From positions 186,001 to 250,000 of the forward strand of contig PSQN01000007.1 in the NCBI GenBank assembly GCA_002989075.1: a stretch of DNA of 64,000 bases. The letters run 5' to 3'. Position 1 is the first letter of the stretch. Every line of letters starts with the position of its first letter. A program made the position numbers and the translations under genes. The stretch comes from Arthonia radiata. Its lineage: Eukaryota > Ascomycota > Arthoniomycetes > Arthoniales > Arthoniaceae. Positions 1 through 12,854 of this stretch are shown here, piece by piece. Below the pieces are notes generated by a model that was given only the letters and a program-made list of their open reading frames with translations, was not told the DNA's origin and made no database searches.

Positions 1-689
1 TTATAAGTTTTAAAGTATATAGCTAAGCGCGTTAAAAATAAAGTAAGTTTAGAACGTTTATCTAAGAAGTTCTTATCTATTTTAGTATTAATATCTAATA
101 TCTTATCTATAGCGGCTATTTTACTAGCTAACCTGTTTATAGCATTACAGCTATTAGATACTAAAGTAGTAGATATAATTAATCTACTTTCTCTGCTTTT
201 ATAGCGAGTCTATTAAAGTATAACGCTAGTCGCTAAAAGAACTAAACTAAGGCTTACTTACTTTATATACTTATTAACCTTATTAGTAGGTATCTTATAT
301 ACTAAAGACTAAAAGGTAGAAGAAGCAAGATAGATTATAAAAGATAAGAGGGACTTAACTAAAGTAGATAGAAGGTAAAGTACATTATTTAAATATAGTT
401 AAAAAATTTATATTTAAATATTAAGTTAATAGACTAAAGTTTATTCTAAGGTCGGCTATTAGTCTAGCTATATAGTTTAAGGTATAAAGGTATGTTCCTT
501 TATATCTACTAACTTAATAATATTTATATCGAATTTATAGGAAATATAGACTTTTATAGCCGTCTTGTTTAATAATACCTACAACGGGTTTATAGACTTA
601 GTTAGAAATAATACTAGTAGAGCTAAGATAACTGGCAGTAATTAATACTTAGGCGTACGCTAGACCGTCTGGGGCTAGTATCCGTAACA
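1..689 (-). mobile_element. 5' end of a reversed Gypsy (chromovirus) element, family A (A0), cut by the window edge
   Basis: Bases 1-218 are the untranslated leader of a family A element read in reverse, nearly the same as the leader at 30743 onward. Bases 219-689 are its 5' LTR. The rest of the element lies left of the window, so its other end and target duplication cannot be checked. It is heavily RIP-mutated and looks broken throughout. It stands head-to-head with A1 across a Copia fragment. This is a fossil; no reading frame survives in the visible part. Confidence 0.8.
219..689 (-). repeat. LTR of A0 (family A, 471 bp)
   Basis: Reverse copy of the 471-bp family A LTR. In forward orientation the family starts TGTTACGG and ends near CGACCGGCGTTACA. 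The length is exactly that of the forward copies at 2741, 30272, 37151, 50751 and 51399. Confidence 0.85.
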
Positions 690-2740
690 AGAAGGGTAAT
701 AGAGACCTCTTATATTTAGTTTAATTAGACATACTTTAAGACTATTAAGAATATTCTATTTAATTTAGCTAACCTAGAGAATACTAATACCAATAATAAG
801 GATAGAAAGGTCTATATACTGCTTCAGCCCCGCTTAGATCCTGTTAATCTAACGTTTAGTTAGCTGTTTAGCGATATTAAAGACTTTATATTGTGTAATA
901 GCAAGGAGCCTAAGCCTAACTCTAAGCCTAATCTAAGCGAGTTTGTATCCGATTTAATATCGAGTAGCCGCCTAACAAAGATAAAGCTAACAAGCTAGCA
1001 GATAAGATATTGCTAGCTAAATAGAAGTAAAAACAGTAGTTACTACTAGACTAGTTTAAGCAGCCTTAGTAGTAGGAGTCTTAGTAGAAGCCTAGCCTCA
1101 ATAAGTATAATCTAGCTAATACTCTAGGTAATATAGGTATAAACGTTAAAGACCTTAATAAGCGCAATAGACACTATTATAGCGTAGTACTAGGCTTATC
1201 TATATAATTAACTCTAATATATAGAGTAGTTATTAACTCGCGTACCCTATTTAACGTTATAACTAGCCGTAGGCTGGCTATTAAGGAGCTAGTAATACTA
1301 TTAACTAAGGAAGCTAAGTACTAGTATAGAGATATAGGCAAGATAAACTACTCTAGTTTAAATAAGACGGTAGCTAGTATAGTAGAGGGCGACTTATAGG
1401 ATTTACTCTTACCTTTACTTAACTACGGCTATATCTCTAGTATGTTTATTAGACTATCTACAGTATCTAGCTTTGCTAAGATATTTATCGCCGCTATTAA
1501 TAATAGTAGTTACTAGCTACTAGAGCCTAAGACTTATAAGCAGGCAATATAGCTTAACTAGGACCGCTAGAGTAAGGCGATTGCTAAGGAGCTTGGTAGT
1601 TAGCAGTAGAACGGTACGTTTACTTAGAGATACCTACTAAAAGAAAAGAAGACGCTTCCAATAAGATAGATATCTAAGCTAAAAGTTAATAATAAGGGTA
1701 AGATTGTTCGGTATAAGGTATATATAGTAGCAAAGGGCTTCGTATAAAAGTAAGATATCGATTTTAATAAGACCTTTGCTATAGTTACTAAGACTAATGT
1801 ATTTTAGCTATTTATAGTATTAGTCGCTGCTAATAACCTTGAGTACAATCAGATAGATGTAGTAACGGCTTTTCTAAACCCTTTTCTTCCTAATAACGTT
1901 AAGTTGTGGATAGAACCGCTAGAAGGGATATAGCCGCCGGAGATAGATATAAAATAGAAGCTAAACTATACGCTATACGGGCTTAAGTAGTTAGCTTAAA
2001 AGTAGTATAAAGATGCTATATAGACGTTAGTTAGTTAAGACTTTAACTGTTTAGAGTATAACTACTATCTATTCTTTTACGATAGCGTTTAGATACTTAT
2101 CTACATTAACGACTTTCTTATTGCTACTCTAAATCGTAAACTTATAAATAAGACTAAGAAGAAGCTAAGTAGCCGCTATAAGATAAAGAATATTAGCGAG
2201 CTACAGTATTTTCTAGGTATTAAAGTTAAGCGTAATTAGGTACTATATAAGCTTAAGCTAAGCTAGAGAGCTTATCTTAAGCGTATATTAAGTAAGCTGG
2301 GTATATCTAACTATAAGCCCTAAGACATACTATTAAGTAAGAATACTAAGATACTGCCGTCGCCGTAAGACTATTAGTTATTAGCTGAATTACTAAGTTA
2401 ATACTAGTAAGCCTACAGCTTTCTTGTATATATAGCAATAATTACTTGGCTAGATATTACCTTAGCGGTTACTAAGCTATATCGCTATATATCTAATCTA
2501 ACTAAATAGCACCGCCTAGAAACTAAGTAGATACTCTACTATATTAAGAGGACACTTAATAAAGGCGTAGAGTTTAACTTTAGGGGTAACGCTAAGAGAA
2601 ATATTAGTATTGTTAGATAGAGCGATTTAGCCTTTACTAATAAAGTAGGCCGCCGCTTATATTTAGAATACGTATTTACTATTAGAAATACTAAGAAAGC
2701 TGTAGTTATCTAGTATTTAGCGCTATAGTATATTATAACT
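690..2740 (+). mobile_element. Copia-type retrotransposon fragment (E), RIP-degraded
   Basis: Between the two family A LTRs lies a plus-strand relic whose decayed translation resembles Copia pol. A reverse transcriptase stretch runs at about 1620-2300, including the tract equivalent to 'VAKGF' near 1720 and a catalytic-loop tract near 2100-2140. RNase H-like sequence continues to about 2740. No LTR of its own is visible, because A0 and A1 bound it on each side. It is broken by many lesions. It is older than A1 if A1 inserted into it, but A1's end duplications do not match (see findings). Confidence 0.65.
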
Positions 2741-3211
2741 TATTATAAGTACTAACTCTAGACGGCTTAGCGTACGTCTAAGTATTAATTACCGCTAGTT
2801 ATCTTAGCTCTATTAGTATTATTTCTAACTAAGCCTATAGATCTACTATAGATATTATTAAATAGAATAGCTATAAGAGTCTATATTCTTTATAAATCTA
2901 ATATAAGTATTATTAAATTAATAAATATAGAGGAACTTCTCTATAAACCTTAAATTATATAGCTAGACTAATAGCTAATCTTAAAATAGACTTTAGTTTA
3001 TTAACTTAATATTTAAATATAAGTTTTTTAACTATATTTATATAATATACTTTACCTTCTATTTACTTTAGTTAAGCCTCTCTTACCTTTTATAATCTAT
3101 CTTATCTCTTCTATCTTTTAGTCTTTAGTATATAAGATACCTACTACTAAGGTTAATAAGTATATAAGATAAGTAAGTCTTAGTTTAGTTCTTCTAGCGA
3201 CTAGTGTTATA
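2741..3211 (+). repeat. 5' LTR of A1
   Basis: 471-bp family A LTR. It is followed directly by the family leader (ctttaatag...), the same junction as at 30742/30743 and 38347/38348. Confidence 0.85.
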
Positions 3212-3579
3212 CTTTAATAGACTTACTATAAAAGTAGAGAAAGTAGATTAGTTATATTTACTACTTTAGTATCTAATAGCTGTAACGCTATAAACAGGTT
3301 AGCTAATAGAATAGCTAGTATAAGTAAGATATTGAACGTTAATACTAAAATAGAAAAAAGCTTCTTAAATAAACGTTTTAAAGTTACTTTATTCTTAATA
3401 CACTTAGCTATATACTTTAAAACTTATAAAAACTAGTTTCTAAACAATACTACTATAGTTTTATTTACTACCTCTTATATAAATAGAGATACTTATAAGT
3501 AAGTTAAGTACTATCTTAATAACTTCTTATTTACTCTAATAAAGAGTAGACGTAAGGATATTAATAAGTTCTTTACTAG

Positions 3580-4029
3580 TGTTACGATCTTACTACATTA
3601 GGCTAGTATAGAGCTAAGCGCAGCCAGCCTTATTAGAGTATTATACAGTATACCCGACGACTTCAATATAGCGACGTCGGCGACGTTGCTATATCGCAAT
3701 AGAATTCTAACTACGCGACAAGAGGATTATTAAGACTTCTAGATATAGAGAAACATACCTTTATACCTTAGACTATATAGTTAGACTAATAACCGACCTT
3801 AGAATAAACTTTAGTCTATTAGCTTAATATCTAAATATAAGTTTTTTAACTATATTTATATAATATACTTTATCTTCTATCTACTCTAGTTAAGCCTCTC
3901 TTACCTTCTATAATCTATCTCGCCTCTCCCATCTTTTAGTCTCTAGCATACAAGATACCTCTTACTAAGGTCGATAAGCATACAAGATAAGTAAGCCTTA
4001 GTTTGGTTCTCCTAGCAACCGGCGTTACA
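3580..4029 (+). repeat. Solo LTR of subfamily A2 (450 bp) inside A1 gag
   Basis: A lone 450-bp LTR starting TGTTACGATC and ending GCGTTACA, flanked on both sides by actag (3575-3579 and 4030-4034). Uninterrupted A3 reads straight through this site at about 31,100, which confirms a single clean insertion. A solo LTR is the usual product of LTR-LTR recombination. The last 265-280 bp match the family A LTR; the first 170-185 bp are unrelated to it and contain a near-perfect palindrome at about 3665-3695. Confidence 0.9.
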
Positions 4030-6370
4030 ACTAGCTTTATCTTCTTTTAGAAAAAGCTTTATAAAATCTTTAAATTAACTGATGCTAGACGCATTGCTAT
4101 TAGAAAGCTTTAAAACCTTAAGTAAATAAGACTAGGGAGTAGATACGCTGCTAAATTTATATAGTATATTAATTAGACAGAATAGAATAAAAAACTCCTT
4201 ATTAAAACCTTTTATAAAGAACTTAAAGATTATATTAAGAAAATAATCTATATCTATAGAGAGAAGTTTAATAATATTAATAACTTTATATAATAAGCTA
4301 AGAAGATTAATAATAGCAACTTTAAAAGATAAATAAAGAAGAAGGATAACTCTACTAATAGATTCTATAGAATAAAGAATCGAGTAAACTTATAATAAGA
4401 CTAAGGCGATCCAATAGAGTTAAATTTTATAAAGCCTTAAGGAAAACTAAACAATTAGAAAAGAGAATATAGAATAAAGAATAAGCTATACTTATATTAT
4501 AGGAAACTAGAGTATTAAGTTAAAAAATACTGTTCTAAGAAATAACAGTTTAATAGTACTAAACAAGGCGAATACAATAACAGTCGATTTTAGAAACCCC
4601 GCTCGCCGCGATACTAATTTAATATAACTACCTAGATATAGATAGACAAGAATTGCGATAAGACAAAAAATCTAGTAACAACCTTTACTAAACGTTTAGG
4701 TCTATATCTAAAGATTAGTTAAGACCAACCTAGCGCTACTAAACAAATTAAGGAACATTTAAACTTAGGTAAGTTATACATAAACTAGAATACTAATAAT
4801 AAGTTATAGGAAGAAATAAAAGAGCAACAAATAAAATAGAAACAATAAAACCTATAGAATTAGAACAATATTAACTGTATTATTCTAAGATAGTAGATAC
4901 GAGATACCGTTGTACTATATAAAACACTATCTTAAACCGTATACTACAATAATAATTATACGATCTATAAATCTAATAAATTAGAATTAGAATAGCAACT
5001 AAAGAAACTAATATCTCTAAAATAAGGTTTAATATAAGAACTAGGCCTTATCTAAGGACAACCTAGGTTATCTTATTTAAAAATTTAAGAGAAATTTAAG
5101 AAAAATTAGACTATAGAAGCTAAGTAAGATAGTAGCTATAATATATTATAGATAAGATAACAACTTAAAGACAAAAATATAGATTCTAATAGTATAGAAT
5201 CCTCTCTTAAGGATAATACTAATTAGAAAGAATAAACTCTAATTCGTTAGAAAGGAATAATATAGAGACTTTATTAGTTAGCCTTTTATAAGGAAAAGTT
5301 AAGCGCTAATAGAGATATTAACAATATTCTAGAATATATTTACTTACGTCTACAATAACTAGTAAACTATCTTATTAGAGGTTTAGAATTGTATAGTTAG
5401 TACTAGTACCTTTAACTAATAATATATAACTTATAAATATAATAAGTCTTAACTAGTAATAGTTGTATAATTAAAGCAGAGATTATAAATAATAAACTAG
5501 ACGTTATAATAAGAGTAGTACTAAAACACCTTATATAGAAATTCTTATAGTAAATTAACTAACAATAGGTTTTAATACTAAAAATACTCTAGAACGTATA
5601 GAATTAATAGAAAAAAGACTTAACTAACTACTTTAAAAGCAGTAGTACCGATCCGTCTAACAGTTAAACTCTCTAGAAGTCTAACTCTATATAAGCTTGG
5701 CTACCTATAGAATATACCTACAAACTTAGGTAACAATAAACTATAGAAATATTAAAATTATAATTAATTTAGACGCAATAGATAACTTTATCTTAATACG
5801 CTACGTTAAGGAGTACTAAATATAAATATAAAAGAAGAAATTATCTTATATACTATTTAACTTTTAAAAGATAGAGAAAAGAGTTAACTATAAGACTTTA
5901 CTAATAAGAATAACTATTAAGAACTATTAAAAAGAAATTACTTATAATATTATGAATATTAACTAGTACTACGCTATACTAAGTATACCTTAGTTATAAC
6001 AATATAACCTAAAAGTAGATTAAAGAACTAAGAAACTCCTCTTTACTAAGTATAAGTACTCTAGATAAGAGTCGATCTACAGAATAAATACTCTATAAGC
6101 TAATATTAGTAGTAAAAATAAAGAGTATAATAAAGAACTTATATAAATTAGTACTACTATACTTTAATACTTAGATATCTTATAAAAAGAGTCTAACGTA
6201 GTATCTTATTTATAGCTAGCTATATATAAGTATAAATAAGAGACAACTATATACTAATAATTCTATATAACAATAAGTACTTAGTTAATTACTAAAATAC
6301 CTAAGAAATATAATTAATTCTAATATCTGTTTAAGAAAGCTAAGCTAGACTTAGCTCTCTTAGAATATAA

Positions 6371-6877
6371 TATTAAAAAGGTGCAGGGAAGAAGAAGGAT
6401 ACTACTACAAAGAGTAGGAAGATAAGATTAGCTTAAGATTGGTACAATACTTAGGCTTGATATAGGTACAATACTTAGTAGCAAGGAGAAGCTGTTATTA
6501 TATTGTCTGTCTTGTTAGCTAGAATTCTCTAAAGAGATCCTAGCTTATATATCTAAGTCTAGCGGTCTGTATAGAACTTACTAGATATCTGTTCTTTTGA
6601 TAGAGGCCAGATAACCTATAACTTACTATATAAGATAGTACTTCTGTTTATTTAAAACTATTAGTCTTTAAGTCTATTCTGTGTTGTCTTAGACTATAGG
6701 CCAGCTGTCTAGAATAAGTCGTACAATGCTTCTTTTTGTCCTAGATTCGGGCTACTAGGCCCGACCCTTTAGGTAAAAGGCTTGTTCTATTTTAGGCCGA
6801 GATAGCTAGTAGGACCTATTCGATACTCCGGGCCTCTAAGGGTTCCGGCTAACTAGCTAGTTAGTTGATTTTTAATA
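6371..6877 (-). repeat. 3' LTR of Copia D (507 bp)
   Basis: Left LTR. The ends are the RIP-altered form of TGTTRAAA...TTTYAACA. It is the same length as the partner at 11274. Confidence 0.92.
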
Positions 6878-9800
6878 TACCTTCTTAATTGACTAGTTAT
6901 TTTAGCCGGATTGTAAGCTAATTTGAGTTCTAAACGTTAGTATTTTAGCTAAGTCGATTGGTTTTGTTAAACTGTCTGCTAATTGTTCCTTTATAGAAAC
7001 GTATTTAAGCTCTGTTTGGCCTGTCTGAACGTTTTCTCTAACATAGTAATACTGTATATCAATATGCTTAGATTTAGCTCAGAAGATAGGGTTTTTTGTA
7101 AGTTTTTTTGCCGAATTGCTGTCGGTAAGTAACAGTTTTACCGGCAAAACCGGGGTCTCCGGTCTAATTTAACCGGCTTGCCCGGGCAAATATATGCTTG
7201 CCTGGTACATTAGAGCCCGCCAAGTCTTTTTATCCGCAGACTTTTTAAAAGTACCCGCTAAAACGGTAGTAATCGAATTTTCTTTAAAAATTCTAGACAG
7301 TTCGGTAGCAATTAATCGGATAAATAACTGTTCCTTTATAGCTTCTTTAAGAGCTATATATTCGGCCTCATAAGAGCTTAAGGCGACTATTTTTTGTAGC
7401 TTCGAATTTTAGCTAAGGGCTCCGTTCCTGAGTAGAAAGATATAGCCGGTAGTCGATGTCCTAGTGCCGAGGTTCCCCCTCCAATCTACGTTACAATAGC
7501 CGGTTATACCGTCTATTGAGGGAGATTTATAGTAAAGGCCAAGGTTAGAAGTTTTATCTAAGTAAGTCTAAAGGCTACTTAAAACTCTTTAGTGCTCCTT
7601 ACTAGAATTCGACATATACCGGGCTAGTAGGCTAGTTATAAAGATAATATCGGGTCTTATTTTTGTTATTAGATATAAAATCGACCCAATTTGTTGCTAA
7701 TAATTAGAAATATTGGTACTGCTAGCTTAATTAGAATTCGGTGTCAATTTTAAGCCGACGGATTGCAGTATTTTCTCAGGCATTCGGCCGTTATTCTTCG
7801 AGTATTTAATTAAAATTTTAGCTAAATAAGTCGACTGATCTAGGCGAATCGTTTTTGCCGGGCGATCTCGAGTAATTTTAATTTCTAGAAACTTACTAAC
7901 GTTTCCTAAGTCCTTAACTGTAAGAGTCTTGTTTAGTTTCTAATAGATTTTAGAGATTGTTTCGGTAGAATCGGATACAGCTAATATATCGTCTACGTAG
8001 ACAATTAAAATTGCCTGCTTTCTGGTTCTTTAAATATAAACCGACTGATCGGATACTAGGGGTTCGAAACCTATACCCCTTAGTAATTCTCGAAGATAGG
8101 CTTTCTACTGTCGGCCGGCCTGTTTTAGACCGTAAAGGGCCTTCTTTATTTAACAAACTTTATTAGTTCCGTTAGATAGGCTAGTTAGTTGCTCGATATA
8201 GACAATCTTATCTAACTTTGCGTTAGAATAAGCTAATTTTACGTCCCATTGCTTTATTTCTTAGTCTTTCTCTGTTGCTAAGGCTAGTATAAGCCGGTAG
8301 GTAATTAGATTTACTATATTTACAAAGGTCTCTGTAAAATTGAGGCCGGGTCTTTGCTGGCAGCCCTTAGCTACCCAGCGGGCTTTAAAAATCGACTCGC
8401 CCTTCGGGGGATACTTAATCTTTAGTACTCAGCGCCCTTTTAGCGCCTTTCTACCCGGCGGTAGCTCGGTTAATATTTAGGTTTCTTAGTTAGCTAGCTC
8501 TTTAAGCTCCGACTACATTGCGTCTAGCCAAGAAGACCAATCCTTGAATACCCTTATTTCTTTTAAATTAGTAGGCTCTTTAGTAACTGCAACTAAGGCC
8601 TGTTCGACGTATTATTCTAGATTATTATAGAACTTATTAAACTAAATTTTGTTAGCGTTTTCGTATATAAAATCTATTTTTTGGGCGCAATTAGTGTCTA
8701 TCCGGCCGAGGTCTTCGGTACTTCTGTAATTTAACTTGGTAGAAAGGTTAGACTCGTCTAAAGCTCTAGATTAGTATAGTTCTTGTCTAGATTCGTCCGC
8801 TAGTTGTTAAGATATAGAGAAGGTATATTGTTCCTCGTATAGAGGACTTCCTTCTTTATTGAGAGGTACCTCCCTATTATCTTAGAATCTAGCGGTTAAA
8901 TTTAGCTTATTTTTAAACTTAACTTTTAGTTGTTTTTTAGGCTCTTTAGGAATACTCTTGGTTAATCGATTAACTGTAGATCTCCGTAGGTTACAAACAA
9001 ATTTTCCTTTCTAGACGTAGACGTCTCTTCTCTAGTAAACCTTCCGGTTATTAAGGTCTAAGAGCTTATATTAGTTCGATCTGTAGTCTATAAGGATATA
9101 GGTAGTTGCTCTAGCGTCTAGCTTTTTTAGTTTAGGTTCTCTAAGATAAGTAACTAAGCCTCAAATTTTAATAGTACTGACATCCGGTTTTTTGCCGTAT
9201 TTTGCTTTGTACGGGGTAATAAACCCTGGCAATCTAGTATAAGGGGTCCTGTTATAAATATAGGTAGCTGCTTTTAGCGCTTTACTCCAATATATCTGGG
9301 GTAGCTCGGCGGTATAAAGCATTGCTTGAACTTTACTAACAATTGTTCGGTTAAAGCGTTCGGCTCGTCTATTTTGCTGGGGGGTATACGGTACGGATAT
9401 CGTTAGAATAGCTCCTTTTTGTTCTAAAAGCTATTTTATCCGGCCTTTCTAGTATTCTTTTGCGTTGTCTAAGTGTAGTCTTTTAAAAGAATGCTTGGAC
9501 TGCGTTTCTTTTTGAGTAATATAGGTAGATAGTACGTCAAAAACCTAATCTTTAGACTATAGTACCTTGGTAGTCGTATACCGGGTTTTATCGTCTATAA
9601 AGCTAGTAAATAATTGACCTTTAAAAGGGGTTTGCGGTACAATTAGCCCGCAAATATCTAAGTAGACTTTTTCTAAATAATTAACCGATTTGTCTAGAGT
9701 TTTTTAGCTAACTTTAGCTGTTGCCTTTGCTTCGAAGCAAATTTAACAATTATCTCTTAATTTGTCCGAATAATTTATTCCTAGAGCAACCTTTTTAAGC

Positions 9801-11273
9801 TGTTTTAAGGTATTTTCGCCTATATGTCTTATTTATTAATACTAAAGGTCAGTTTTCGAAGAAATAGTATAGAGAAATCGGACTATATTAATAGTCTGAG
9901 CTTCTATTACTATTAGCCCGTCAATATACCGCCCTTCGGTAGTTAGTTATCCGGCCCAATTAACTTTTGGCTTGTTTTAGTTAAGAGTTACCTTACCTCC
10001 CCTCTTTCTAAGCTTATTAAAGCTTAGAAGATTAATTCCAAATTCCTTAACAAATAAAACTTTGTCTAGGACAATTGTTTTATTCTTAAAGAACAGTTTT
10101 ACTTTGCCTGTCTATAAGGCCCGGATTAACTTTCCTCCTGCCTAACAAATAATCCGGTTAGTTGGCCGGATATCCGTTAGAAGGTTAATATTCGAGCAAA
10201 TATAGCTTATTAAGCCTGTATCGAGGATCTAAGAATTAATAGAGTAGTTGATACCGTCTAGTAATGCTGTAAAGCATTGTTCTTCTTGTAGATCGGAACT
10301 CTGTACAGAAAATATTGAAAAATCGGTATTTTTGGAGCTTTTGTTGGAATTTGACCGAAGGTTTGGATATTTTTTCCAACAAGTTGCCGGTTTATACCCT
10401 TTTTTGTTGCAAAAGAGGCATTTTTCTTGGTTTTTATCCAGAGATTTTAATTTATCTCTGGTTCTTTGAGTCGATTTGTTGTCTATTGCAGTAAAAACCT
10501 TTTCTGCTGGAGTACTACCGCGGATTCGGCGAGACTCGTTTATAAGTTAACTAAATAAGTCCTATAGACTTATATCGCTAGTCGTTTGCTGGTAGCTTTA
10601 GCTAATAATAGCTACCGTGTGCTCGTATTCGGAGGTCAGATTGTAAAGGACGTAGGCAGCTACTACCTTGTTAGGTAGTGCTAGTCCTCAGGTTGCTAAA
10701 TTGTCCGTTAATTGTCTAAATTTAGCAAGGTAAAGCTTAAGGTTTTTTACCTTACTAAGTATAGTGCTAAAGAGCTCCTTGCAAATTAGAAACTTGGAAC
10801 TAAAACCTTTTAATTCGTATTACCTTTTTAGACTATCTTAAAGCTCTAAAGAGTTATAAATCCCCTTTGTTTGAATAAGAGGACCGTCCTCTAAAGTTAG
10901 TCGAATAAGGGCTGCTGCCCTTATCGACCGTTCCTAGCGGCTAGCTCCGGTAATATCTCTAGCTAGATAGCCGGAAAAGAGGATTATAACATTACTGTAG
11001 CCCTTTTTAGTTAAAAGGGCCTCCATTCGAATCGACCAAATGTCCTAATTAGTAGAGCCCTTAAGTTTAGGAATCTTGTAAGAGGAGTTCATAGCCAAAT
11101 ATATAGTCGGAGATTTCCAAAAAAAGGAAATTCTGTTATAATAGTTAAATTAGGCTCAAAATTTAGAGTCGATTGGTGATAGAATCGTCCGAAGATGCCG
11201 ATAGATATTGTAGAGGAAATATTTTCTAAAAAGGAAATTCGAAAGGAATTGGTACTAGCCCGGGCTTATAACC

Positions 11274-11780
11274 TGTTAAAAAGGTACAGGGAAGAAGAAG
11301 AATACTACTACAAAGAGTAGGAAGACGAAACTAGCTTAAGACTGGTGCAATACTTAGGCTTAATACAGGTACAATACTTAGTAGCAAGGAGAAGCTGTTG
11401 TTATATTATCTGTCTTGTTAGCTAGAATCCTCTAAAGAGATCCTAGCTTATATATCTAAGTTTAGCGGCCTATATAGGACTTACTAGATATCTATTCTTT
11501 CAATAGAGGCCAGATAATCCGTAACTTACCGCATAAAATAGTAATTCTGTCTATTTAAAACTATTAGTCTCTAAGTCTATTCTATGTTGTCTTAAACTAC
11601 AGGCTAGCTATCTAGAATAGGTCGTACAATGCTCCTTTTTGTCCTAGACCCGGGCTACTAGGCCCGATCCTTTAGATAAAAGGCTTGTTCTATTCTAGAC
11701 CGAGACAGCTGGTAGAACCTGTCCGATACTCTAGGCCTCTAAGGGTTCCGGCTAACTAGCTAGTTGGTTAATTTTCAATA
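11274..11780 (-). repeat. 5' LTR of Copia D (507 bp)
   Basis: Right LTR, adjoining on the minus strand a stretch GGTTATAAGCCCGGGC at the place expected for the primer-binding site. Confidence 0.92.
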
Positions 11781-12405
11781 TATAAACTGTAGAATTATAT
11801 AATACCTTTATAAGAAGGTAAAACACTAATATTTAATTTAATGTACTTTCTATTAGAAGTAGAAAATTAAGCTCTTTGCGACTATCTCAATAAAAACCTT
11901 AAGAAAGGATTTATTTAAAAATTAATATTACTAGCTAAATACTTAATACTCTTTATACTAAAGAAGAATAGTAAACTATAACTCTATATAGATTATAAAC
12001 AATTAAATAGAGTAACTATTAAAAGCCAATATTTACTACTATGTATCAATAAAATTATAGACTAACTATATAACGTATAATAGTTTACTAAGTTTAATCT
12101 ATAAGGAGCTTATAATATAATTTATATAAAGAAAGATAAAGAATAGAAAACAGCCTTCTATACTAGATACAAACTTTTTAAGTATTGCGTTATATTCTTT
12201 AAGCTAATAAATATACTAGTATTATTTTAGAAATTAATTAACAATATACTTAGTAATTACTTAGAGATATTTATAACTACTTATCTAAATAATATCCTAG
12301 TATATAGCTGTATACTAAAAAAATATAAGAAATATATTAAAAAGATATTAAAAAGATTAGCGCGTATCGATTTATAAATTAATATTAAGAAAACTTAGTT
12401 CTATT

Positions 12406-12854
12406 GTAACGCCGATCGCTAGGAGGACCGAACTAAGGCTTACTTATTTTATATACTTATCGACCTTAGTGGTGGGTATCTTATATAACAGAGACTAAAA
12501 GATAGAAGAGATAAAATAGATTATAAAAGATAAGAGAAGCTTAACTAAAGTAGATAAAAGATAAAATACGTTACTTAAATATAGTTAAGAAACTTATATT
12601 TAAATATTAAGTTAATAAACTAAAGTTTATTCTAAGGTTAGCTATTAGTTTAACTATATAGTTTAAGGTACAAAGGTATATTTCTCTCTATTCGACAGTC
12701 TTAACAATCTCTTTGTTATATAATTGAGATTCTATTGCAATATAGCAACGTCGCTAATATCGCTATATCAAAGTTATTGGGTATACTATATAATACTTTA
12801 ATAAGGCTAGCTGCGCTTAGCCTTATATTAGTCTAATATAGTAAGATTGTAATA
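12406..12854 (-). repeat. 3' LTR of A2 (449 bp)
   Basis: Reverse copy of the subfamily A2 LTR. It carries a decayed form of the palindrome at about 12,739-12,770. Confidence 0.9.

Larger units (their letters stand above)
6371..11780 (-). mobile_element. D: Copia retrotransposon, structurally complete but decayed
   Basis: A 5,410-bp element with two 507-bp LTRs and a 5-bp duplication tataa at 6366-6370 and 11781-11785, inserted into the A1 reverse transcriptase region. Its genes read on the minus strand. From right to left there is gag with a zinc-knuckle-like tract near 10,340-10,420, protease (about 10,030-10,250), integrase (about 8,950-9,950), reverse transcriptase with a well-preserved YVDD catalytic tract near 7985-8010, and RNase H (about 6,950-7,400). 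This domain order, integrase before reverse transcriptase, defines Copia. The LTRs differ by some tens of transitions with no length change. It has more than ten breaks and is a fossil, but clearly less decayed than the host element A1, so younger. Confidence 0.92.

Noticed and set aside
8055-8085. ggggttcgaaacctatacccc, resembling a tRNA T-arm
   Set aside because: It is part of the Copia D reverse transcriptase coding region and no tRNA acceptor or anticodon arms can be folded around it.
10248-10469. 73-codon plus-strand frame
   Set aside because: Antisense to the zinc-knuckle and protease region of Copia D, which reads on the minus strand.
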